Of a stretch of 64,000 bases of DNA, positions 33,901 through 43,268 are shown in pieces. This DNA comes from Primula veris. Lineage: Eukaryota; Streptophyta; Magnoliopsida; Ericales; Primulaceae. The notes beneath the pieces were generated by a model. The model saw nothing but the letters and a program-made list of their open reading frames with translations, ran no database searches and was not told where the DNA came from. The stretch spans positions 5,153,501 through 5,217,500 of the forward strand of contig OY821741.1 in NCBI GenBank assembly GCA_963682055.1, read 5' to 3'. The stretch's first letter is position 1, and every line of letters starts with the position of its first letter. Position numbers and translations under genes: made by a program.

Positions 33901-35036
33901 CCACCTTGAGAGGGGTGTGTTAGATATATCATGTAGTTGTATTTTGTAGCTTTTATATCATAAGGTACTCATCTAATAGTTTTATAGAACAATAAGGACC
34001 AGTGATGTAAATATGGATTCTGTTATAACTGTCAGCTAACGAACAGTATATAAGCTCAATAACTGACTACGAAATACCATCTGGTTAATTTGTTTCTCTC
34101 GTTTTCTTGATTTTCTCTCTCTAAAAGTGTTGTATAAATCTATGGAAATAATAGATTTTACAGTTAAGAATCTTTAAAATGGTTACAAGTGTTTTATTTA
34201 AAATAAATGAGCTAAATATTCCTTGTTATAACAGAATTGGAGTTATTTAGAGGAGCAAGTAAAGACGGTACTCAATAACTACCCAAATCTAAGAACGTCA
34301 AACGGTCGCAAGGTATGAATTACTAATTAGAAAACTGATACTCTTTAATTTATTAAAGTCACTTGGTAAGTATACCTATTTATGTGTATATATATGCAGG
34401 TTTTGGAGATCCGACCAACAATTAAATGGGACAAGGGAAATGCAGTTGAATTTTTATTAAAGTCACTTGGTAAGTATACCTATTTATATGTATATATATG
34501 CAAGCGTATAAAAGCACAAAGGTTTAAAATTTGACATTCCGGCATGTTGTAATATTTTCCTTTTGGTGTTGTTTCAGGGTATGAGAATTCAAATAATGTT
34601 TATCCTATATATATTGGGGATGATCGTACTGATGAAGACGCTTTTAAAGTAAATGTCTTGAATTTTTAATTTGAACAAAGTTCGTAATCCTACAAATATA
34701 TTCACATAAATCTCAATTAAATTGTTTTTTTTTTTTTAAATTATCAGGTGTTGCGCAAAAGAAAACAAGGACTCGGAATACTGGTTTCTAATATTCCAAA
34801 GGAAACAGATGCTTCTTATTCTTTACAAGACCCACCCGAGGTTAGCAAACTATATATAAATTCAACATTCTTTATTTGGTTTATCTCAATAATATGATCA
34901 TGGTCTTATAATATTATTGATTTATTTGCTAAGTAATTTTTGATAACTTTATTAGGTAATGCATTTTCTCCGACGATTGGTAGAGTGGAAAAGAGAGAGA
35001 GAGAGAAAAGGAAAATTTAGTTGCTGTTCATCTTAA
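27917..35036 (+). CDS. TPP: Trehalose-6-phosphate phosphatase, copy B (complete, 12 exons)
   Basis: This enzyme dephosphorylates trehalose-6-phosphate to trehalose and so sets the level of this sugar signal. Exons: 27917-28139, 28626-28666, 29373-29513, 29601-29672, 30088-30162, 31194-31250, 32142-32243, 34235-34312, 34400-34469, 34578-34648, 34748-34840 and 34956-35036, all in phase with GT/AG junctions, about 367 residues. HAD phosphatase motifs are present: [15 protein letters not shown] (exon 3, nucleophile Asp and second Asp) and [11 protein letters not shown] (exon 10, metal site). SGRSRTKV and [10 protein letters not shown] are also family hallmarks. Unusual: exon 1 encodes a Pro/Ser-rich stretch and a strongly hydrophobic segment ([16 protein letters not shown]) followed by Lys/Asn, predicting one membrane helix; TPPs as I know them are soluble. 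Introns 5, 6 and 7 are swollen by transposons and a minisatellite. No disabling change seen. Confidence 0.93.
29033..29320 (+). mobile_element. 5'-truncated LINE tail in TPP-B intron 2
   Basis: Same insertion as 1239-1524. It contains ACTGGGTTAGGTCCC near 29252 and ends in an A-run. The right target duplication TACCATGGATTTTT is at 29321-29334; the left copy (29020-29032) has lost one base. Confidence 0.75.
30207..31138. mobile_element. 932-bp foldback (Mutator-like) element in TPP-B intron 5
   Basis: The left arm (about 30207-30562) and right arm (about 30785-31138) are inverted copies over about 350 bp, separated by an AT-rich loop of about 220 bp. The outer ends pair as CTGTATTTTTA / CTGGATTTTTA followed by TACATTTTTTCTG. 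An exact 9-bp direct repeat, TATTTACTT, flanks it at 30198-30206 and 31139-31147; nine bases is the Mutator-type length. Within each arm the word AAACCGTACATTTAATCT and its inverse recur, so each arm is itself internally symmetric. No coding capacity. Confidence 0.85.
31660..32090. mobile_element. Foldback MITE in TPP-B intron 6
   Basis: The left half repeats AATTTGGTACCCAACCTA-type words, and the right half carries the inverse (TAGGTTGGGTACCAAATTAG). The outer ends pair roughly as GGGAAAAATGCTAAAATG with GGGGAAATTGTTAAAATG. A likely target duplication of TATTTTTT(T)C flanks it. It is shorter than the intron 5 element and belongs to a different family. Confidence 0.65.
32384..33560. repeat. 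21-bp minisatellite with higher-order structure
   Basis: The basic unit is TTAGCTGAATTGGGGATTAT plus G, with variants TTCGCTG, GATTTTG and AATTAGG. Runs of units are interrupted by GTAGCTTTCATTTAGTTGTA followed by a GCTGGTTTAGGG block. This occurs about eight times at roughly 90-180 bp spacing, giving a second, longer period. The interrupting block resembles the LTR sequence just upstream. The 21-bp unit contains no stop in the frame LAELGI(M/L). Confidence 0.93.
33580..33909 (+). pseudogene. Copia polyprotein remnant (RT end joined to RNase H end)
   Basis: The frame opens with [16 protein letters not shown], from the copia reverse transcriptase, and continues to DATSYLKPI, then a TGA stop near 33806. 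The same frame goes on as [17 protein letters not shown], the extreme C-terminus of the RNase H region. The catalytic RNase H core between is deleted. The inverted copy at the window end (63641-63970) shows the same structure. Confidence 0.85.
34350..34502. repeat. Direct repeat copying the exon 9 donor site
   Basis: A 48-49 bp sequence (TTATTAAAGTCACTTGGTAA and onward) occurs at 34350-34397 in intron 8 and at 34454-34502 across the end of exon 9. The first copy places a second ACTTG|GTAAGT donor in intron 8, about 35 bp before the exon 9 acceptor. Arm C has the same duplication. Confidence 0.85.
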
Positions 35037-35510
35037 AAGGATCAAGACTTGCTTACCGGCCTTGATTACTTTTTGAAGAAAAGGATGATTTATTTGGTGT
35101 TCATATCCGATCGACGATTACTCAATTTTCTTAATTACCAGTATTACTTACGTTTTGAACTTAAATCATTTACCAAGGACACGTACGTTTTAACTTTTAA
35201 TTGGTGTTCATCTTCAAGACTTGCTTACCTTGATAATTACTACTGCAATATCACTTAAGGACAGCTACAAATTTATTTATTTATTTATAGGATCCATTGA
35301 TGTGTCCCTTGTTTTATTTTTTTCCGTATATTTGCTCAATGGGTGACCAAGTAAATTTAAAAGAAATCACAATTACTGCTGATGCGAAAATAGCAGTTTC
35401 CCACTTTCATGTATCACTATGTTAAAATGAAATCAATGGGTAACTAAAAAATTTTTAAAAGTACCAAGTGTACAACCAAACACAGCTTCATGATCCTCAT
35501 AATCGGGTCA
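35037..35510. other. TPP-B 3' region
   Basis: Downstream of the TPP stop and conserved in inverted form at about 62080-62515. Open frames here (for example 35049-35258) have no recognisable motif and look like 3' untranslated sequence. The convergent coiled-coil remnant begins at about 35517. Confidence 0.5.
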
Positions 35511-35516
35511 ATCTTA

Positions 35517-37418
35517 TTCAGCTTTTTCAAGGACCCTGTCTTTTGGCAAGTCGCCATCTTCTAAGACCTCGTCCTGAGCTTCATTTCCAGTTTTCACCAA
35601 TTTATCAGTAACCTTAGCATCCTCTCCATCGTATTTGCCTAAATCATCAGAGTGACCATAGGGTCCTCTCACCTTCTAAGATAGATGGGGCTATATTGTC
35701 CTTTTCAACACCCGTGTCTCCTTTTGGGCTTCTTTCTGTTATCAGCTTCCATTTGCTTTAGAATTGGCCAACTCGAGACCACGATCTCTTGCAGAAGTTT
35801 CCACTTTTGCTCTACAAGCATCTACGAGGCTTTCAATCCTTTCTTTTTCTACAATAAGATCTCCGTACTTTTTCTGTAATATTTGTTCTAGCTCTTTCTG
35901 CTTCTGGACTTCTTCCCAGAGGGTATTAATCCTGTCTGATGCGGATACGTGTTCTTGCTTCTGTAGAAATTTGAAGCACTCGAGTTCTGTTCTTGCAGTG
36001 TCCATCTGTAAAAAGTCATTTTTCCCCCAATAATAGAACAAAAAACAACTTGCACGTTAAGTAGCAATCAATTGCAGAACAGTGACACTAGGATCATGGA
36101 AGGAAATAAATGTTCTTCCGATATTGCAATGATATTAGACCTGTTCACTATCAGCGAGTGTCGGGACCAAATGTTATTGTGGAAAATGATTCCACCTAAT
36201 AAGCACATTAATTAAGGAAAGAAGGTATCATAAGAGAACAAAATCCAAACTACGGGTAAGATCTCTACGATTTTAAACTAGAAAGCATTGCAACGCGTTT
36301 TCATAAGGGTCCACTAGCGTCAGCATCGAAGCATTTCACGTTAAAGTATGTGCTTGTGAACACAGCCAATTGGCTAAACCAAAAACAGATGAATTAAATT
36401 ACAATAACTAAGTTAAACTCTTCAAAGCAAATTAAGCAATCAAACAAAGTAAAACGATAAGATCATGCAAATATATAGGACAGAATTACACAGATAACCA
36501 AGAAAAAACTTAATTGCTAGAAGCAAATATTTTTCCACTTCAGTAATTTGATCAACTCTGTAATATGAAGAAACAAACTTATGCTTATGATTGATTATCA
36601 CATAGAATGAATATAAACAGAAATCAGATAAGTTTACATGATTGATTTCACCCTAAAAAACTTCAAGTGCATTGTTTTATAAGGAAAAAAAGTTGTATTA
36701 AATTTTAGCATATTATTTGTTTCTTCGTTAAAACATTTTGTCCAACATTTGAAAGCTATATTTGGTTAGAGATGGTTTATTACTACTTCACATACCAATC
36801 ATCTATCAATTTAAGAGTCAAGTACAGTCATATATATACCCCCTACTATCACCATTTTTTGATTTGGTACAGACAATTAACAACTTTTTGTAAATGCACT
36901 AGACTTTCGTTTTTTTTCTCATTTAGTAGTCATGTTAAGATCAGTAAAGTTGGGTGCATAAAACAAAATAAAGGGCCATACAGCGTGTACGAAACTGTAA
37001 CCAATCTCCTAAGTGACCTCACATGTGAAGACAATGGAAGTCGATTGCATTAATAAAAGAAACTGCTAATTAGGTGTACTAGACCAAAGAGATTGTGATA
37101 GTAGGGATATAAAGCTGTTATTTACCCAACAACAAATTAGAAGGGCACAGAGCAATAACTAATTTACATACCTGATATCCTTTAGTAAGCATTATGACCT
37201 TCTCAAGGCGATCTGCTTTTTTAGAATCATCTTCCAATCTTCTTTTAACAAACTCAAATTCATTTTAACACTTGATTGGCCATAAGAATTACGTGTAGGA
37301 AAATACATAAAATCATTTAAGCATGTTTTGTGTGTTTCAATGAAGTCATCAAGGGTTGCATCTTCATGCCCCATTGCCAAACGCAGAAATGCAGCTCGTC
37401 CTTGATCGAATTATCAGC
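35517..37418 (-). pseudogene. Coiled-coil protein gene remnant (copy B)
   Basis: Two minus-strand exons remain, about 37172-37418 and 35517-36029. The first reads AFLRLAMGHEDATLDDFIET in one frame and FVKRRLEDDSKKADRLEKV in another, so it is frameshifted. The second gives a Gln/Glu/Lys-rich coiled coil (WEEVQKQKELEQILQKKYGD, DRGLELANSKA), then meets TGA because 17 bp present in the arm C copy are missing. The following sequence, in another frame, continues to an acidic C-terminus ending LEKAE. A taxilin-like or golgin-like protein is possible but I cannot confirm a family. It converges on TPP-B. Confidence 0.6.
36042..37171. other. Intron of the coiled-coil remnant and spacer
   Basis: No gene seen. 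36042-36779 is shared with arm C; from 36780 onward the sequence is absent from arm C. AT-rich, with ordinary intron-like composition. Confidence 0.45.
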
Positions 37419-38153
37419 CTGGAGAAGAAAAAGTAAGAGGAGACTGTTATATTCTAAAGAAATCACCTTTTCTCTTATTTGGATTTGGATAGTATGACTG
37501 TATGATTATATTGTACTAATACATAATCAAACTCAAACCACCACTTTGTTCTTTATTAAAGATCAATGACATGCAAAAAACATGTATATTTAGGACCAGT
37601 TTTGCATTCAGTTATATACTTAATCAACTTCTAAAACCTGCTCTTAAACACAATATAGCAATTATGTCTGGTAGATATATTTCAGATATGTTTAGGAAGT
37701 TGATAGGTTCTTTGGTATGAATTGCCAACATGATCTTCTTATGAAAAGAAACTCAGAAACGGTGATCCACACATAAAAATAGATGAAAATATATGCTCAG
37801 TTTGGTTTGCAGTTATAAACGGAACCAGCTTGTGAAAGCTGCTCTGGTTTTAACGTGATCTTATTATTAACTCCATTTGTAACCCTTCTGGTTTCGCTGT
37901 TAACTCCATTTGTAACCCCAAAAACAAGCAATATATTTTTAAATTTCACCCTAGCTGCTACCGAAATGCAGTCTACAAAGACAGAAGATAGTAGAAAGAA
38001 TTAAATTTATTATATGAAACACTACAATGCCTGTTTCCAGGAAACTAAAAGCAAAAGCAGCAGTCAAAATATACAACTCTCTCTAAAAAAAAAAATCATT
38101 CGGCTTGGCAAGCAGTGTAATGAGCGAATTTCTAATTTCTCAATTATTTGTAG
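37419..38153. other. Spacer upstream of the SR34-like remnant
   Basis: I looked here for the first exons of the SR gene (RNP motifs of RRM1) and did not find them. A short direct duplication of TTAACTCCATTTGTAACCC lies near 37870-37920. No other feature recognised. Confidence 0.45.
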
Positions 38154-39388
38154 TTTGAGAATCCTCGAGACGCTGATGGAGCAATCAGGGGCGATGGTTA
38201 CAACTTTGATGGTTGTCGCTTAAGGGTAAATGAGAATTTAGTAATCCGATGTTTTCTCTTGCAGTTACAATTATCCCTTTTGATTTCGGGTCTCGAACAT
38301 GTATTTTTACAGGTCGAGCTTGCTCATGGAGGTAGAGGACCATCATCTTCGAGTGATCGTCATGGTAGTTACGGTAGAGGTGGTGGTGGCGGCAGCAGAG
38401 GTGGTGGTGACAGTGGCCGTTATGGGATCTCGCGTCATTCTGAATTTCGTGGTAAAACTATTAATTGCCACATATATTGTGTGTGCATATATAAATATGC
38501 ATGTATATATCATATTACTGGTCTAGGCACTTGTAAAGAAATCTGATTGAATATATTCCTTTAATCTCAGTTATTGTACGTGGGCTTCCATCTTCTGCCT
38601 CTTGGCAAGATTTGAAGGTATGTGTAGTGTGTGGATAACTTTTTTGTGTTCACTTTTCTCGATCATAGTTGTAACGAATTTGAAATGATGATGTTCAGGA
38701 CCACATGCGAAAAGCTGGCGATGTGTGTTTTGCTGAAGTGTCACGTGCCGGTGAGGGTAATTCTATTCTCTTGTTATTTATCTGTTTTAACGTTTAGCCA
38801 AACAAACATGGGAATACTGTTTTGAGTGATCTGATTGATATCTGAGATGTAATCATGTCTTGGCATATTTAATTCAGGAACTTTTGGTTTGGTTGATTAT
38901 ACCAATTATGAAGACATGAAATATGCGGTAAGTTGCAACCCTTGCTTTGTTGTGGCTCAGTTTGTTAAAATATTGTTCCTACATAGACAAAACTTACTTG
39001 ACTAAAGAAACTGGTGCTTTTGTTGTCGCTCATATTAGGAAACTCGATGACACAGAGTTTAGGAATCCATGGACGAAAACTTACATCAGGGTAATTTGCT
39101 GTTCTTTCTTTATCTAATTTTTTGGTCATCGTGAAGATCATAATTAAACTGTTTGCTTGAAACATTAAACCTCTTATAATTATTTCAATTTGATTATGTT
39201 TTCATGTATACTTGTTCATTATGGCAGGTGAAAAAATTAGAGCATAGCCCATCAAGAAGCTGTAGCCGTAGCCTCACTAGTAGCCGCAGCCCAAAAAGAA
39301 AAAGTAGGTATGATAGGATTGGGTCGTATTGTTGCACATCTTAAATGTAAAAGTATACTATTTTGTTGCACATTTTAAATATAAAAAG

Positions 39389-40646
39389 TGAAATTCCTAT
39401 CCGCTGTTCTAGATGCAGTTTTGCAGTAAGGTTCCAAGTGGAGTTGGAACTGCAGTTGGAACCAAGTGTATAAGGTTCCAAGTGAGGTTGGAACTGCAGT
39501 TGGAACCAAGTGTATTAATGGACAGAACTGTTTTAAAATTAAATGTACTTGGAAATAATTCACACGCACATTTAACAACGGAGTTCACCTAACTAGGCTA
39601 CGTCTCCGGGGCACTTACCCAGATTATGATATTATAAAAAGCTTACAATATATGACTCAAGTCTTAATGAAAAACTTAGACTCCCTCTATGTTTTTCTGC
39701 CTATCACTATATTGCTCCTACTCTATAACTATCACTTATAAATCAATGGCATCCCACCATTGTTTTCTTTTTAAAGCTCACGTGTATTCTCTCTAGAAAA
39801 TAAGTTCTTTATAATTTAGAACACACACCTTTACAAGCTTAAGTTACTAAGTATATAAACAAGTAAAAACAATCTTCTATCTTCAATATCTTTTGATTGC
39901 TTTTGACTTGGTTGATTAGCTTCAATCTCTCCAAGTATCACGAGATTCTTCAGCATGGATTGACTCTAATCATCTTTGATTAATACCTGTTTAGTAACAC
40001 ACTTGAAAGTAGGAGTTAATCTTTTCTTTTGAAAGGAAACATATAAAGATATGATCTCTTAAAGATAATATCTTTTCATAAACATATGAAACATTTAACT
40101 CCACATATCAATCAATCTTTAAACATATCTTTACTGAATATTATAAGGATCAAAAGATTGAAACAAGTGATAAGGACAAGCATAAGAATAGAGATATATT
40201 AAAAGGAAACATAACCTTATAAACTAATCTCTTTATATCTTTTATAGAACATCTTTCCTTAACACTTTGATATTCTCAATATACGCATATTAACCATGTT
40301 AAGATTATATGAGAATATATCCTGCATACTTTAAAACACATAATTATTATTAAAGAACAGTTATGCAGATTTATAGAACAAGACAGAATTCTGCTTAACA
40401 GCAGGTTGGAACTAGTGGTTGCAATTGAGGTTGCAACATTACTTGAAACCTGTCAACACAGGTTGTAACTTAGGTTGCAACTAGTACTTGAAACCTAATA
40501 CTACTAACTTAGTAGGTTGTAACTGAGGTTGCAACTGGTACTTGGAACCTGTCAATCCTGTCTTAGTTCTTAATAACAGTTAGGATTTATTTAGTAAAAA
40601 CCAATAGACAATAAACAATATTTAGACCAGAAATCTGGTCCTAACA
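39389..40646 (-). repeat. 3' LTR of the Sirevirus-type element
   Basis: 1258 bp, matched base for base to 48329-49586 apart from one substitution. It contains several copies of a GTTGGAACTGCAGTTGGAAC / GGTTGCAACT-type motif at both ends. The LTR tip carries the palindrome GACCAGAAATCTGGTC. Confidence 0.97.
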
Positions 40647-40658
40647 ATCTCCCCCTTT
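40647..40658 (-). other. Polypurine tract of the retrotransposon
   Basis: On the minus strand AAAGGGGGAGAT directly abuts the 3' LTR, where plus-strand DNA priming is expected. Similar purine tracts (AGGGGGAG) also occur at 40775-40782 and about 40997-41005. Confidence 0.85.
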
Positions 40659-41026
40659 GTCATTGGTTTTGACAAATCAATTAAGTTTATAAATCATCCC
40701 AACCACCTGCAAATTCAATATCAGCAGAGTCTTTAAATAGTATATTATCAATACTAAAGAGTCATCTGTTTAAGCTCCCCCTGTATGTTAGAATTGCAGG
40801 CACTTCATATGCACAGAATTTATCAATTCATAAATTCAATTTAAAAGACATCAAAATGGAAATTGCAGAAATTTAAAGGCCAAAAACATGGCACAACAAT
40901 GTCTTAGTACAGCAATTAAAAAAGTAATTAAAACCAGCAGCATTGAGTCTTGAAATTGAAATAACAAAAAAAAACATAAACTTCAACATAAACTTCACTC
41001 CCCCTATTTGTCAGCAACCATTGTAA

Positions 41027-42292
41027 TCAGTCACGAGGTATATCAGAATGTGGAGCTCTTTCTCTGAGAGGTTGGTCTCTAACCACCTCTTCATTTTTTT
41101 CTTCACTGCTTATAGAGAAACAATCATCACTATCACCATCATCCTCACTCTCAATAATATCCACCAGCAGCTTATTGATTTGATAATCATCAGCATCCAA
41201 TTCAGCTCTCCTTTCTTGATTATAAGCCAGCTTCTGGAGTAAGTACCACTTTACTCCTTTCTTCTTGTCTGAGGGAGCAGTAGATGTCTCTTCTTCTTTT
41301 TCTTTGCCCTTTTCTCCAGATATGTCATTGACATGCCCTTCTTTGAGCAGTTTGGCAGAAATATAGAGAGCAGAGGGACAGTCTGTGATTGGTTCATTAG
41401 TTATACTAATGGGAGAATCTCTATTCATAGAAGCAACTTAACCCAGAATTATACTAGAAATTAGGCAGGGGAATGGAAGCAGAATGGATGATGAATTATC
41501 ATCACTGAAATCCCTTATAAGGTTAAAGATATGATGGCCAAAGTTTATGGGTAGAGAAGACATTATCTTATACAGAAAGATGGCCATGTCTTTGTTAACT
41601 CTAGAGGGTTGTTTGGTAGGGGTCCAGTTGAACCTAGCAATTTTGTGCAAGACAGCAGCACAAAGTGTGAGAGAGGATGTTTTGATGGAAGTACCATCAA
41701 AGCTAGTGTTCTTTCCAGTTAGAACCAGAGCAATGACTTCCATATCATACTCAGCATTATCCACAGCAGGATTGGGTGTATTCAAACAGTTATTGATCAA
41801 CTCAGGTGTAAAGTCTAAAGTTATTCCCCTCAGAAAGACCCTTCCAAACATAGGATTACTTTTATCAAAGACACCACTAGTCAAGTTGGCATAAAATTCT
41901 TTAACTACAGCAGGATAGTAGGAATTAGCATAAGAAATAGTGTCTCCTAATCCAACAGCAGAGAGCATTTTTTCAACATACACTTGTATGTGTGGATAAC
42001 TAACCAAATTGAGTCTTCTTTCACAATGGATTTCTTTACTAGAGTAAGCCCTAAATCTCCTATAAGATTTTCTACTCCAGAATCTAGGATCAACTTCATT
42101 AAATCTAGGAACAAACTCAAACTTATCTTTAATAGGCTCATTCTCAGGATTCCTCCTAGCACGTTTTTTAGTCCTATGTTTCTTAGAAGAGGAGGACTCA
42201 TTTACCTTTGCCTTAGAGCTAGGACTGGTTGGAGATTTGTTCATGAAGTCCCTTAGAGTGCAGTCATCATCAGAATTGGGGTTCGTAGACAT
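41027..42292 (-). CDS. Extra Sirevirus ORF downstream of pol, split by one in-frame stop
   Basis: The first frame (42292-41438, 284 codons) begins with an acidic, then Ser/Lys-rich basic stretch (SSSKKHRTKKRARR) that could act as a nuclear localisation signal. It continues into a domain (RVFLRGITLDFTPELINNCL, FNWTPTKQPSRVNKDMAIFL) resembling the putative plant transposon protein domain found in many plant retroelements. A TAA at 41438-41440 interrupts it. Four codons later an ATG opens 133 more codons in the same frame (41428-41027), Lys/Glu-rich and acidic at the end. Readthrough, a recent nonsense mutation or two separate proteins are all possible. Function unknown; the position matches the env-like ORF of Sireviruses, but I see no signal peptide or convincing membrane segment. 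Confidence 0.7.
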
Positions 42293-42314
42293 GGTTGCAA
42301 CTGGGGTTGGAACC

Positions 42315-43268
42315 CTACTTAGAACCTTGAAGAGTATTTTACAGAGACCTAGGTTTTAACAGTTTAGAGAGAGAGAGAGATTCTGTAAAAAGTAGTTGAT
42401 TTTGGATAGTAAAAAGAAGTTTATATAAAGAGCAATTAAGTCCATATCTTTTTGAAATAGGAAATAGATACATGCAAATCAATTAAGGAACAGATTTTGG
42501 CTTAAAAATAGGAAGTATTTTATCAACAGAATTTTGAAAAATAAATCATACTATGATCACGAAAGAAACAGTTGGCATTAAGATAAATTCAGCCAATTAA
42601 ACAGATAAACATTCCTTTTTCAAAACAGATTCATCCAAAATTTGAAAATTCAAAAGTTGAAGCTTTAAGGAAATTTGACTTGATTCAAGATAAAGAACAC
42701 TTAAACAGATATCTAACTTTTTTAGGAGAACAAAAGAAACCTAGCAATTTACTCACGAAAATATGTTTATCAAAGAATAACTCTAATAAAGATTAAATTT
42801 TAGGAGCTTAAATTGAGCAAATCCGTTTTTATTTCTACACAAAAACTAGTTTGATGACCTCAGCAAGGAAAGAGTATAAGTGATGTCAAAAATAACAAGA
42901 CTTTGTCTTGGCAGTTATAGAATAGACTGAGGTTTCAACTGATGTTTCAACTGAGCTTGCAACCAGTATTTTTAACACGAGGTTTCAACTGATGTTGCAA
43001 CTGAACTTCCAACCAACTATGGAGAGTGTGAGGTTTCAACTGATGTTGCAACTGAACTTGCAACCATCATAAAAAAATTTGCACTTTGTGCTTGCAACTC
43101 TATTACCAGAGAGGTTTTTTAAGGACAAGTTACCTCACATCTGTTTTTGAGACACCAAAAAGCGGCTTTTTCAAGACAAAAACATCATAGCTCAAAATAA
43201 GACTTTAACCTTAGAAATAAAACTTATTAAAGGTACTCAACACAGACATATTTAGCAAAAGTATTCAA
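42315..43268 (-). other. Retrotransposon spacer between pol and the extra ORF
   Basis: Untranslated. It includes three tandem copies, at about 50-bp spacing (42930-43065), of GAGGTTTCAACTGATGTT(G/T)C followed by AACTGAACTT and CCAACC or GCAACC. These belong to the palindromic motif family found elsewhere in the element. Confidence 0.7.

Larger units (their letters stand above)
32270..34161 (+). mobile_element. Degenerate Ty1/copia element in TPP-B intron 7
   Basis: A 3' LTR starts near 33918 (TGTTAGATATATC) just after a purine tract (TTGAGAGGGG) and runs to about 34161. Part of the matching 5' LTR survives at about 32290-32383, where both share TAGTTGTATTTTGTAGC and AACAATAAGGACCAGTGATG. Most of the interior is gone: a minisatellite occupies 32384-33560, and only the end of the polyprotein remains. 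Arm C has the same remnant, so it predates that duplication. Exact outer boundaries are uncertain. Confidence 0.7.
33550..36779. repeat. Inverted-repeat arm B of the TPP locus (3' half)
   Basis: This is the reverse complement of about 60800-64000: copia remnant, TPP exons 8-12, 3' flank, coiled-coil gene exon and spacer. Beyond 36779 the homology jumps to about 39300. Paired coordinates sum to about 97550-97580, showing only small indels across the arm. Confidence 0.9.

Noticed and set aside
35049..35258. A 69-codon frame after the TPP-B stop, also present in arm C
   Set aside because: Conserved only because the whole 3' flank was duplicated; no motif, and it overlaps the expected 3' untranslated region.
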